Source: Saccharothrix carnea
Lineage (GTDB): Bacteria > Actinomycetota > Actinomycetes > Mycobacteriales > Pseudonocardiaceae
Direction: 5' to 3'
Assembly: GCF_003014735.1 (NCBI RefSeq)
Contig: NZ_PYAX01000002.1
Span: 558,001 to 622,000 of the forward strand
DNA length: 64,000 nt
The position numbers were made by a program, and so were the translations under genes. The notes beneath the pieces are model-generated. The model was not told the DNA's origin. It saw only the letters and a program-made list of their open reading frames with translations, and searched no databases. Numbering within the stretch: position 1 is the stretch's first letter; every line of letters begins with the position of its first letter. Shown here piece after piece: positions 34,289-43,345 of the stretch.

Positions 34289-34330
34289 CCCCGGCGCGCG
34301 GGGGTAAGCGCCCTCACCCGCGCGCCGGGG
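34289..34330. terminator. Bidirectional hairpin terminator
   Basis: Perfect 14-bp arms CCCCGGCGCGCGGG / CCCGCGCGCCGGGG with a 14-base loop, between the stop codons of the convergent protease and PKS genes. Confidence 0.8.
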
Positions 34331-34334
34331 AACC

Positions 34335-37300
34335 CTACGCGTCCAGCACCGCCGAGAGGTGCCGCGCCAGCGCGGCGACGTGCGGCAGGTCGACCATGGA
34401 CAGGTGGTCGCCGGGCACCGGCACGACCTCCAACGTGCCGCACGCGTCGGCCCACCCGAGGTCGTCGTCGTCCTGCCGGCGCAGGTAGCGCGGGTCGAGC
34501 ACGGTGGTCAGCGTCTCCCGGTCGGTCGCCCGGTAGAACACGACCCGCCCCGGGTAGTACCGGGGCGTGAACCGCTCGGCCGCCCGCGCGTCCAGGTAGG
34601 ACGTGCGCTGGTGGCGCAGCGCCCCGGGGCTGATGCCCAGGTCGGCGACGGCGGCCAGCACCGCGTCGATCTGGCCCACGTCGTCCAACCCGGACAGCGA
34701 CTCCCACGGCAGCTCGACCGACGTGCCGTAGACCTCCTCGACGTGCCGGGCGTACCGGGCGAACCGGTGGCGCACCAGGTCGGCGGGCGGGACGTCGGGC
34801 GCGGGCAGCGGCCGGACGGTGTCGATCATCACCACCAGCTCGACCTCGGCGCCCGCGTCCCGCAGCAGGCACGCCACCTCGTGCGCCAGGCACCCGCCGA
34901 ACGACCAGCCGCCCAGCACGTACGGCCCGGACGGCTGCACCGACCGCACCAGCTCCGCGTACCGCGCCGCCTTGGCCGGGATGTCCGGCACGTCGTCGAT
35001 CCGCTCGTACCCGTAGCAGGGCCGGTCCTCCAGCAACCCCACCAGCGGCTCGTACACGCTGGTCGGCCCACCCGCCGGGTGGAACAGGTGCACCGGCCGC
35101 CGCGACCCGCCCGCGCGCAGCACCCGCACCGGCCCGCCCACGTCCTCGAACGCCGCGCGCAGCCGTTCGGCCATCGCCTCGACGGTCGGCGCGGTCAACA
35201 GCGAGTCGTCCACCGCCACCCGGCGACGCACCAACGCCAGCAGCCGCTCGGGTGAGCCGCCGAGGGCGGAGAAGTCGTCGCGGACGCCGAAGTCCCGCCG
35301 CCCCAGCACCTCCGCCCACAGCCCGAACACCCACCGCTCGGTCGGGTCACGCGGCTCGACCCGCGTCGGCGCCTCGGGTTCGAGCCCGGCCACGTGCCGT
35401 TCGACGTCACGCAGGCTCGCGCCGCGCAGCAGCAACGGCACGGGCAGCTCCACGCCCAGGTCGTGCTCGACCGCGTTGCGCAACCTCATCGCCATCAACG
35501 AGTCCAACCCGAGCGACGTCAACGGCAGCGACGGGTCCGGCACACCGCCCATCACCCGCGCCACGATCGCGCTCAACCGGTCCGCCGGCGGCACGTCGGA
35601 CGGTGGCCGGAGGAACGACTCGAAGAACGGCCGGTGCGCGAGCCGCGGGAACAGCTCCACCACCCGGCGCCGGTCGAACCGCACCACACCGGTCGCCACC
35701 CGCCCGGACATCAACAGCGCCTCCACCGCCTGCACGCCCTCGGCCGGCGAGATCGGCCGCAGCAGCGGGTTGTCGTTGTCCCGGGCCAACCCGACCCGGC
35801 TCCACGCGCCGAAGTCGATCGTCGTCGCGGGCAGCCCGGACGCCCGCCGCCACCGGGCGAAGCCGTCCAGCCACGCGTTGGCCACGGCGTACGCGGCCTG
35901 ACCGGGCGAGCCGAGCAGTGCCGCCGCCGAGGAGAACACCACGAACCAGTCCAGCCGGTGCCCGGCCGTCGCCTCGTGCAGCCGCAGCGCGCCGTCGACC
36001 TTGGGCCGCAGCACGCGGCGCACGTCGGCGGGGTCGAGCCGGTCGAACGGCGCGTCGGCCAGCACACCGGCCGCGTGCACCACCCCGCACAGCCGCAGCC
36101 CGCCGTCCACCGCCGCCGCGACCGCCCGTTCGGCCACCCCGGGTTCGGCGACGTCACCGGTCACCACGACCACGTCCGCGCCGAGCGCCCGCAGCTTCGC
36201 CACCTCGGCCCGCGCGTCCGGCGACGGCTCACGACGACCGCACAGCACGATCCGCACCGCACCGCGTTCGGCCAACCACCGCGCCATGACCAGCCCCAAC
36301 GCGCCCAGCCCGCCGGTGATCAGGTACCCGCCCGAGTCGACCGCGGACCCGGTCGCGGGCACCTCGACCTCCGCCCGCCGCAGCCGTGCCGCGTAGCGCA
36401 CGCCACCGCGCCAGGCGACTTCGTCGTCGGTCTGGTCGGCGAGGAGTTCACGGGGCAGCACGGCGACGTCGTCCACGTCCACGACGGTCGCCCGCAACTG
36501 CGGCCGTTCGAACGCCAGCACCCGCACCGCGCCGCGCAACGCGGCCCGCTCCGGCACGCCCGCCTCACCGTCCAGCACGCAGGCCGCGTCGCGCGTGACG
36601 ATCCACAGCCGCCGCGTGTCGTGCGCCAACGCCGCCAACCGCAGCAAGTCCTGCTCAAGACCGCCGGGACCGAACACGATGCCGTCCGCTCGGGCGGAGG
36701 GATCGGTGGTCACCTGGTGCCCGGCGTCGATCAGGGCGTCGGCCAGGTCCCGGTCGTCGGCGAGCAGCAGCCACGTGCGGGACGCGTCGTCGACGGAGGG
36801 AAGGTCTTGCCGTTCCCACCGTGTCTCCAGCGCGAGCCCCGACAACGCGACCGACACCGGCCGCACCCGGACGTCCGCCGCCTCCACCAGCAGCGTGCCC
36901 GCGTCGTCGTACAGCCACACCGACCCGGTCAGCTCGCCGCCGCCGCTCTCCCGCACCACGGCCTCGCACCGGTCCGCGCGCCGCGGGTCGCCGTGCAGCC
37001 GCACGGCACCGATGCCGACCGGCAGGTACGGCCCACCGGCGGCGCGGTCGAGCGCGGCGGCGGCGAGCGCGTGCAGGCACGAGTCGAGCAGCGTCGGCGG
37101 CAGCCGCCAACCGCGGTCGGGACCGTCCGGCCGGCTGACCAGGCAACTCGCCGCGCCCGCACCCGCGCGGGCGGACCGGACACCCCGGAACGCCGGGCCG
37201 TAGTCCATCCCGGCCTCGGCCAGCCGGTCGTACAGGTCGACCGGCTGGAGTCCAGTGTGGACAGTTGGTGGTGCGTCGGACCGCTCGCCGGGGACGACGG

Positions 37301-40300
37301 TCGCGGTGGCGTGCCGCACCCACCCGTCCGACGCCTTCGCGTGCACCTCGACGCGTCCATCCCGGAACGTGGTGCTCAGCCGCACCTCGTCGGTGAGGGG
37401 CAGCAGCGCCTCGAACACGACGTCACGCACCGACAGCGGACCGGCCACCACCTGCGCGCCGGCGGCCAGGGCGATCTCCACGTACGCGGCGCCGGGCAGC
37501 ACGGCGGTGTCCCGCACCCGGTGGTCCCCCAGCCACGGCAACGCGGCCAGGCCCACGTCGGCCTGCCACGCGTGCGTGCCGTCCGGCAGCTCGACGTGGT
37601 CGCCGAGCAGCGGGTGCCCGGCCCGCCGGAGCGGGGGAGCGGTCCAGTGCGGGCGGTGTTCCCACGGCGCGGTCGGCACGTCGGTGACGCCCCGGGCGGG
37701 CACCAGGCCGTGCAGGTGCAGCGACGCCAGGTTGTCGTGGAAGGTGCGCACGTCGTCGGTGTCGCGGCGCAGCGAGCCGACCAGCACGAGGTCGGGTGCG
37801 TGCTCGGCGATCGCGGGCAGCGCCACGGGGTGCGGCGAGACCTCCAGGAACGCGGTGAAACCGTCCTCCAGCGCGGCGGTCACCGCCTGGGTGAACCGGA
37901 CCGGGTGGCGCAGGTGCGCGGTCCAGTAGTCGGCGGTGAACGGCGGCGCGTGCCGGGGGTCGGCCAGGACCGTCCCGTACAGCGGCACGTCACCGCGTCG
38001 TCCGGTGACGTGCCGCAGCGCCGACGCCAGCTCGTCCAGCACGGGTTCGACGGCGGGGGAGTGGCCGCTGGTGCGCAGCGGCAGGACCCGCGCCAGCCCG
38101 CCGTCCGCCTCGACCCGGGCGACCAGCGCGGTGAGCCGGTCGGCGGGACCGGACACCGTGCAGCGGCGCGGGGCGGCGTGCACGGCGACCGACAGCGCCG
38201 GGTCGTCCACCTCGTCGGCGGGCAGTTCGACCGCCGCCATCCCACCGCCACCGGCCGCGTCGACCACGTCCAGCAGCCGTGCCCGGGTGGTGATCACCAA
38301 CGCCGCGTCGGCCAGCGACAACGCGCCGCTCACCACCGCGGCGGCGACCTCTCCCGCGGACTGCCCGATCACCGCCGCCGGGCGCAGTCCGCGCGACTGC
38401 CAGAGCCGGGCGAGCGCGAACTGCACGCCGAACAACGCGATCTGGCCGTCGCCCAGGGTGTCCGAGGGCTGGTCCAGCAACGCGCGCACCGAGTGCGGCG
38501 CGATCAGCCGGTCCACCTCGTCCACCGCCGCCGCGAACACGGGTTCTTCGGCCAGCAGCCGCCGTCCCATGCCCGCCCAGCCCGAGCCGTAGCCGGAGAA
38601 GACCCACACCGCGCGGTCGCGTCGTTCGGCGCGGCCGACCGGGCGGTCTCCCTTGGCCAACGCCCGGAGTTCGGCCGCCACCGCGGTTCGGTCCGACCCG
38701 CTGACGACCGCCGCGTGCCGCTCACGGCCACGACGGCGGGCCAGGGTCGACGCCACGTCGTGCAGGTCGGCGTGCGTGGTGGACAGCCAGTCCGCCAGCT
38801 CGGCGGCGTGCCGCCGCACGCGCCCCTCGGACGTGCCCGCCACCACGAGGAACGCCGGGCCGTCCGGCCGGTCCGCCGGTTCGGGCGCGGGCGGCTCCTC
38901 CAGCACGACGTGCGCGTTCGTGCCGCCGAACCCGAACGACGACACACCGGCCGTGATGTGGCCTGAGTAGCGCGGCCACGGTGTCGGCTCGGTGACCACG
39001 CGCAGGCCGGTGAAGTCGATGTGCGGGTTGGGCTCGCGGAAGTGCGGGCTCGGCGGCAGCTCGCCGTGCCGCACCGCCAGCACCGTCTTGACCAGCCCGA
39101 TCACGCCCGCCGCCGACTCGGCGTGACCGAAGTTCGCCTTGGCCGACCCGAGCAGCAACGGCCCGTCCGACCGACCCAGCACCTCCCGCAGCGCACCGGC
39201 CTCGATCGGGTCGCCGAGCAGCGTTCCGGTGCCGTGCGCCTCCACGTAGTCCACCCGGGACGGGTCGACGCCCGCGTCCGCGTACACCCGGCGCAGCAGG
39301 TCGGCCTGTGCCTGGGGGTTCGGTGCCATCAGTCCGTTCGAGCGCCCGTCGGAGTTCACGCCGCTGCCCCGGATCACCGCCAGCACCCGGTCACCGTCGC
39401 GCCGCGCGTCCGACAGCCGCTTGAGCACGACCGCCGCGCAGCCCTCGGCGCGGGCGATGCCGTCCGCGGAGGCGTCGAACGGCTTGCACCGCCCATCGGC
39501 CGACAGCAGGCCCGCGCGGTGGAACGTGAGCGTGACGGCGGGTCCGAGCAGCAGGTTCACCCCGGCGGCCACGGCGGCGTCCGTCTCGCCCGCGCGCAGG
39601 CTCTGGACCGCGTGGTGCACCGCCACCAGCGACGACGAGCACGCCGTGTCCACCGCCAGGCTCGGCCCGCGCAGGTCGAGCAGGTACGACAGCCGGTTCG
39701 CGGCGATGCTCAGCGCGCCGCCGGTCGCCGTCCACGGCTCGACCCGGCCCAGGTCGGCCGCGCTCGACGCGCCGTACTCGCCGGTCGAGATGCCGACGAA
39801 CACGCCGGTCCGGCTGCCGCGCAAGCTGTCCGGCGCGATGCCCGCGTGGTGCAGCGCCTCCCACGACACCTCCAGCACCAGCCGTTGCTGCGGGTCCATC
39901 AGCGCGGCCTCGTGCGGCGCGATGCCGAAGAACTCCGCGTCGAAGCCCTTGAGGTCGGGCAGGAAACCGCCGAACCGGGGCGTGCCCTCGGGCAGGCCGG
40001 GCCACCGGTCCGGCGGCGCGGGCGTGACCGCGTCACCACCCGAGCGCAGGAAGTCCCACAACCGGTCGGGACCGTCGACACCGCCCGGCAACCGGCAGCC
40101 GACGCCGACCACCGCGATGCCCTCGGCGACCGGCCGGGTGGGTTCGGGAGCGGCCGCGGTGCCCGGCGCGGCGAGGTGGCGGGCCAGCCGGGCGATCGTC
40201 GGGTGTTGGTAGAACACCGTCGCGGGTAGCGGTGCGTCGAGGAACTCGCCCAACACGCCCGCGAGCACGACGGCGTCACGTGACGACAGGCCGATTTCGG

Positions 40301-40412
40301 CCAGGGGCTGGTCGACGTCCACCTCGCCCTCGGTCAGGTCGGCGAGTTCCGCGACGCGCCGCACCAACCAGGCGCGGAGTTCCGCTTCCGCGGGCGTGCC
40401 GAGGCCGGTCAT
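34335..40412 (-). CDS. Type I polyketide synthase, Pks13-like: ACP-KS-AT-DH-KR-ACP-(carrier)-TE
   Basis: Protein of 2025 residues. N-terminal ACP (1-85, Ser44 in GLSSRDAV), KS (about 97-510; Cys258, His393, His430 all present), AT (about 600-870; Ser685 in GQSAGE), DH (about 930-1190; His964, Asp1110), KR (about 1360-1540; Ser1494, Tyr1508, Asn1512), ACP (Ser1638 in GLDSLMAM), a carrier-like segment (about 1690-1755) with GGSPERLL and no Ser in the usual place, and a thioesterase (about 1775-2025; Ser1837 in GGWSFGG, His2003). The first ACP closely resembles that of mycobacterial Pks13, which is loaded by a fatty-acyl-AMP ligase; such a ligase is divergent here. Expected role: one condensation on a fatty acyl starter, reduction, then release. 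Confidence 0.93.
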   Translation of the reverse strand: MTGLGTPAEAELRAWLVRRVAELADLTEGEVDVDQPLAEIGLSSRDAVVLAGVLGEFLDAPLPATVFYQHPTIARLARHLAAPGTAAAPEPTRPVAEGIAVVGVGCRLPGGVDGPDRLWDFLRSGGDAVTPAPPDRWPGLPEGTPRFGGFLPDLKGFDAEFFGIAPHEAALMDPQQRLVLEVSWEALHHAGIAPDSLRGSRTGVFVGISTGEYGASSAADLGRVEPWTATGGALSIAANRLSYLLDLRGPSLAVDTACSSSLVAVHHAVQSLRAGETDAAVAAGVNLLLGPAVTLTFHRAGLLSADGRCKPFDASADGIARAEGCAAVVLKRLSDARRDGDRVLAVIRGSGVNSDGRSNGLMAPNPQAQADLLRRVYADAGVDPSRVDYVEAHGTGTLLGDPIEAGALREVLGRSDGPLLLGSAKANFGHAESAAGVIGLVKTVLAVRHGELPPSPHFREPNPHIDFTGLRVVTEPTPWPRYSGHITAGVSSFGFGGTNAHVVLEEPPAPEPADRPDGPAFLVVAGTSEGRVRRHAAELADWLSTTHADLHDVASTLARRRGRERHAAVVSGSDRTAVAAELRALAKGDRPVGRAERRDRAVWVFSGYGSGWAGMGRRLLAEEPVFAAAVDEVDRLIAPHSVRALLDQPSDTLGDGQIALFGVQFALARLWQSRGLRPAAVIGQSAGEVAAAVVSGALSLADAALVITTRARLLDVVDAAGGGGMAAVELPADEVDDPALSVAVHAAPRRCTVSGPADRLTALVARVEADGGLARVLPLRTSGHSPAVEPVLDELASALRHVTGRRGDVPLYGTVLADPRHAPPFTADYWTAHLRHPVRFTQAVTAALEDGFTAFLEVSPHPVALPAIAEHAPDLVLVGSLRRDTDDVRTFHDNLASLHLHGLVPARGVTDVPTAPWEHRPHWTAPPLRRAGHPLLGDHVELPDGTHAWQADVGLAALPWLGDHRVRDTAVLPGAAYVEIALAAGAQVVAGPLSVRDVVFEALLPLTDEVRLSTTFRDGRVEVHAKASDGWVRHATATVVPGERSDAPPTVHTGLQPVDLYDRLAEAGMDYGPAFRGVRSARAGAGAASCLVSRPDGPDRGWRLPPTLLDSCLHALAAAALDRAAGGPYLPVGIGAVRLHGDPRRADRCEAVVRESGGGELTGSVWLYDDAGTLLVEAADVRVRPVSVALSGLALETRWERQDLPSVDDASRTWLLLADDRDLADALIDAGHQVTTDPSARADGIVFGPGGLEQDLLRLAALAHDTRRLWIVTRDAACVLDGEAGVPERAALRGAVRVLAFERPQLRATVVDVDDVAVLPRELLADQTDDEVAWRGGVRYAARLRRAEVEVPATGSAVDSGGYLITGGLGALGLVMARWLAERGAVRIVLCGRREPSPDARAEVAKLRALGADVVVVTGDVAEPGVAERAVAAAVDGGLRLCGVVHAAGVLADAPFDRLDPADVRRVLRPKVDGALRLHEATAGHRLDWFVVFSSAAALLGSPGQAAYAVANAWLDGFARWRRASGLPATTIDFGAWSRVGLARDNDNPLLRPISPAEGVQAVEALLMSGRVATGVVRFDRRRVVELFPRLAHRPFFESFLRPPSDVPPADRLSAIVARVMGGVPDPSLPLTSLGLDSLMAMRLRNAVEHDLGVELPVPLLLRGASLRDVERHVAGLEPEAPTRVEPRDPTERWVFGLWAEVLGRRDFGVRDDFSALGGSPERLLALVRRRVAVDDSLLTAPTVEAMAERLRAAFEDVGGPVRVLRAGGSRRPVHLFHPAGGPTSVYEPLVGLLEDRPCYGYERIDDVPDIPAKAARYAELVRSVQPSGPYVLGGWSFGGCLAHEVACLLRDAGAEVELVVMIDTVRPLPAPDVPPADLVRHRFARYARHVEEVYGTSVELPWESLSGLDDVGQIDAVLAAVADLGISPGALRHQRTSYLDARAAERFTPRYYPGRVVFYRATDRETLTTVLDPRYLRRQDDDDLGWADACGTLEVVPVPGDHLSMVDLPHVAALARHLSAVLDA

Positions 40413-40704
40413 GGGTCACCTTTCATGCGATTTCCACAAGACGCCTCGAAGTAATTGCGAGGCGGAGGATGAAATGTCCGCGATCAGGTTCTCGGCGGCG
40501 TGGGAGTGATCGTGGCCTGGGTGAACGTCGGCGAACAATAGGCCGATCGGGTCAATCTCGGGTTGTCGGGGGTAGTTGTTGACAGTTGTTGTACTCGTCG
40601 GTAGCTTCCTCGTCCAACGTGCTGGAAATCACTTGCGGGAAAAGTTGTGACGACCGCACAAAAGCTATTTCCGGAGTTGTCATCACGGGGAAGAGAGGGT
40701 GCTC
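40413..40704. promoter_or_regulatory. Divergent PKS/FAAL promoter region
   Basis: 292 bp of comparatively AT-rich sequence. A rightward promoter can be read as TTGACA (40579-40584), 17-bp spacer, TAGCTT (40602-40607), leaving a leader of about 90 bases before the acyl-AMP ligase. The PKS start region has AAAGGT upstream as a ribosome site. I see no clear palindromic operator. Confidence 0.5.
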
Positions 40705-42363
40705 ATGACGGTCACCGCGACCACCACCGGCACGGTCGTGGACGCCGTGCGGCGCTGGGCACGCGAACGGCCCGGCCACACCGCGTTCACGTTCGTCGAC
40801 TACGAGGTGGACCCGGACGGCGTGCCGGTGTCGATCACGTGGGCCGAGCTGGACGCGCGGGCTTGCGGCGTGGCCGCCGAGCTGCGTCGGCGGTGCGCTC
40901 CGGGTGACCGCGCGCTGCTGTTGCTGCCGCAGGGCTTGGACTACGTCGTGGCGTTCGTCGGCTGCCTGTACGCCGACGTGCTCGCCGTGCCGCTGTTCCC
41001 GATCACCGGCGACGGCCACCGCGAACGCCTCGACGGCGTCCTGCGCGACTGCACGCCGAAGGTCGCGCTCACCGCCGCTCCCGCCGCGCTCGACCTGGAC
41101 GTGGTGGTGGTCGGCAGCGTGCCGCCGTCCGCCGAGCCCCCGGTGCGCCGGCTCGGCGGCCCGGCCTACCTGCAGTACACGTCCGGCTCGACGCGCACCC
41201 CGGCCGGTGTCGTGGTGACGGACCGGAACTTCCGGGTCAACGTGCGCCAGGCACTCACCGCCTACGGCCTGGCGGACGCCGAGCCCGCGCCGGTGAGCTG
41301 GCTGCCGCTGTTCCACGACATGGGGTTGGTGCTCGGTGTCGGCGTGGCGTTGACGACCGGTGCGGAGGCGGTGCTGATGGACCCGCAGGCGTTCCTCTAC
41401 CGGCCGTCGCGGTGGTTGCGCGCCATGCACGGGCGGCGTGACGTGATCAGCGCCGGGCCGAACTTCGCCTACGACCTGTGCGTGCGGCGGGTGTCGCCGG
41501 TCGAGCGGTCCGGGCTGGACCTGGGCGGCGTCGTGGCGTTGATCAACGGCAGCGAGCCGGTGCGGGCGGCGACCCTGGCCGCGTTCCAGGAGGCGTTCGG
41601 ACCGTGCGGGCTGAGGCCGGACGCCCAGCGCCCGTCCTACGGCCTGGCCGAGGCGACGGTGCTCGTGACCGCCGCGACCGGGCCGACGACCACCGGGTTC
41701 GACCGCGCCGCGCTCGCCGGGGGACGGGCGGTGCCGGCGGTCGACCCGGAGCGGGCGAGCGTGCTGGTCGGCTGCGGCGGCGCGGTCGACCAGCACCTCG
41801 CGATCGTCGACCCGGTGACGGGGGAGCCGGTCGGTGAGGGTGACCGGGTCGGCGAGATCTGGGTGTGCGGCGAGAACGTGTCGCCCGGGTACTGGTCCGG
41901 CGGCGAGGGGTTCGGCGCCCGGCTACCCGGTTCGCCGCTCGGGCCGTGGCTGCGGACCGGGGACCTCGGCGTGCTGCACGACGGGCACCTGTACGTGGTC
42001 GGCAGGATCAAGGACCTGATCGTCATCGACGGCCGCAACCACTACCCGCAGGACGTGGAGGCCGTCGTGGAGGAGGCCGACGACGTGGTCCGGCGCGGTC
42101 ATGTCGCCGCGTTCGCCGTGCCGTCCCTCGATGGCGAGGCGATGGTCGTGGTCGCCGAGCGGAGTTCCAAGGTGCCGCGCCAGGCTGTCGACCAGGCCCG
42201 TGTCCGAGCACGGGTGCGCGCCGCGGTCGCTCGGCACCACGACGTGCGGGTGCGGGACGTGCTCGTGGTCGAACCGGGCTCGGTGCCCAGGACGTCCAGC
42301 GGGAAGCTGTCGCGCGCCGCCTGCCGCGCTCTCTACCTCGGCGGGCAGCTGCCCGCATCGTGA
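40705..42363 (+). CDS. Fatty-acyl-AMP ligase (FadD32-like)
   Basis: Adenylate-forming enzyme of 552 residues of the FAAL group. It activates a fatty acid with ATP and loads it on a carrier protein, here presumably the N-terminal ACP of the divergent PKS. Motifs: YLQYTSGSTRTPAGVVV (A3), WLPLFHDMGLV, YGLAEATVLV (A5), GRIKDLIVIDGRNHYPQDVE (hinge, with the GRNHYP typical of FAALs) and the C-terminal Lys in PRTSSGKLSR. ATG at 40705 fits GAGAGGG upstream; GTG at 40699 is an alternative. It is followed at 28 bp by a secreted esterase. Confidence 0.9.
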   Translation: MTVTATTTGTVVDAVRRWARERPGHTAFTFVDYEVDPDGVPVSITWAELDARACGVAAELRRRCAPGDRALLLLPQGLDYVVAFVGCLYADVLAVPLFPITGDGHRERLDGVLRDCTPKVALTAAPAALDLDVVVVGSVPPSAEPPVRRLGGPAYLQYTSGSTRTPAGVVVTDRNFRVNVRQALTAYGLADAEPAPVSWLPLFHDMGLVLGVGVALTTGAEAVLMDPQAFLYRPSRWLRAMHGRRDVISAGPNFAYDLCVRRVSPVERSGLDLGGVVALINGSEPVRAATLAAFQEAFGPCGLRPDAQRPSYGLAEATVLVTAATGPTTTGFDRAALAGGRAVPAVDPERASVLVGCGGAVDQHLAIVDPVTGEPVGEGDRVGEIWVCGENVSPGYWSGGEGFGARLPGSPLGPWLRTGDLGVLHDGHLYVVGRIKDLIVIDGRNHYPQDVEAVVEEADDVVRRGHVAAFAVPSLDGEAMVVVAERSSKVPRQAVDQARVRARVRAAVARHHDVRVRDVLVVEPGSVPRTSSGKLSRAACRALYLGGQLPAS

Positions 42364-42391
42364 TCGGTCTCGGACATCTTCGGGAGAAGTG

Positions 42392-43345
42392 ATGACGCGC
42401 GCGCTGCTGTCGGCCCTGTCCGCCGCTGCCCTGATAGTCGTACCGGCGCCCGTCGCGGCCACGCCCGTCCCGGCCGACGACGGGGCACAGGTCGTCGCGG
42501 AGAGGTGGCTCGACGCGCGGACCGTCGACCTCACGGTGTCCTCGCCCGCGGTCGGCGGTCACGTCCCGGTCCGCGTGCTCACGCCACCGGGCTGGTCGCC
42601 GAACGCCACCCGCACCTGGCCGGTCCTCTACCTCCTCCAAGGCGTCGGCGACGACTACACCTCCTGGACCAGGGAAACCGACGTCGAAGAACTCAGCGCG
42701 ACCAGCGACGTCCTGGTCGTCATGCCCGACGCCGGACGAGCCGGGTGGTACACCGACTGGTGGAACGGCGGGCGCGGCGGCACGCCCAAGTGGGAGACGT
42801 TCCACACCGGTGAACTCCCGCAGCTCATCGAGCGGAACTACCGGGGCGGCACCGTGCGCGCGATCGCCGGACTGTCGGCAGGCGGCACGGGGGCGTTCGG
42901 GTACGCGGCCAAGCACCCCGGCATGTTCCGGGCCGCCGCGTCCTACAGCGGGCTGCTGTCGACGCAGTTCGTCGGCGTCCCCCAGTTCGTCTACACGACC
43001 GTCCTGCGCGAAGGGCTCGACCCGTACGGCCCGTGGGGACGCGAGTCGCTGGTCCCCGCCGTGTGGGCGGCGCACAACCCGCGGCAACTCGCGGCGAACC
43101 TGCGCGGCCTGTCCCTCTACATGTCGTACGGCAACGGGTTCAGAGGTGCGTTGGACACCGACTGGTGGTCCTACGACCCGTTCGAGACGATCGTCGGCAC
43201 CACCTCGCCGGACTTCGTGCTGCGGATGCGGTCGCTGGGCATCCCGATCACGGTCAACGCCTACGGCGGCGGCACGCACACCTGGAAGTACTGGCAGCGC
43301 GAGCTCCGGGCGTCCTGGCCGATGCTGACGGCCGCGCTCTCGTGA
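42392..43345 (+). CDS. Secreted antigen-85/esterase-D-like acyltransferase or esterase
   Basis: Protein of 317 residues. A signal peptide (LLSALSAAALIVVPAPVAA) precedes an alpha/beta-hydrolase of the Ag85/esterase D family: TWPVLYLLQGVGDDYTSW, VVMPDAGRAGWYTDW, nucleophile elbow AGLSAGGTGAFGYA and a late His in GGGTHTWKYW. In mycobacteria, Ag85 (Fbp) proteins move mycolates onto trehalose outside the cell. Here the enzyme could transfer or release the lipid made by the PKS. ATG at 42392 follows GGGAGAAG. Its stop overlaps the MFS start (GTGA), so FAAL, esterase and pump form one operon. Confidence 0.87.
   Translation: MTRALLSALSAAALIVVPAPVAATPVPADDGAQVVAERWLDARTVDLTVSSPAVGGHVPVRVLTPPGWSPNATRTWPVLYLLQGVGDDYTSWTRETDVEELSATSDVLVVMPDAGRAGWYTDWWNGGRGGTPKWETFHTGELPQLIERNYRGGTVRAIAGLSAGGTGAFGYAAKHPGMFRAAASYSGLLSTQFVGVPQFVYTTVLREGLDPYGPWGRESLVPAVWAAHNPRQLAANLRGLSLYMSYGNGFRGALDTDWWSYDPFETIVGTTSPDFVLRMRSLGIPITVNAYGGGTHTWKYWQRELRASWPMLTAALS

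Noticed and set aside
35394-38966. A plus-strand open frame of about 1190 codons opposite the PKS
   Set aside because: It has low-complexity Arg/Gln/Pro-rich composition and no domain; the PKS on the other strand has intact catalytic motifs throughout.
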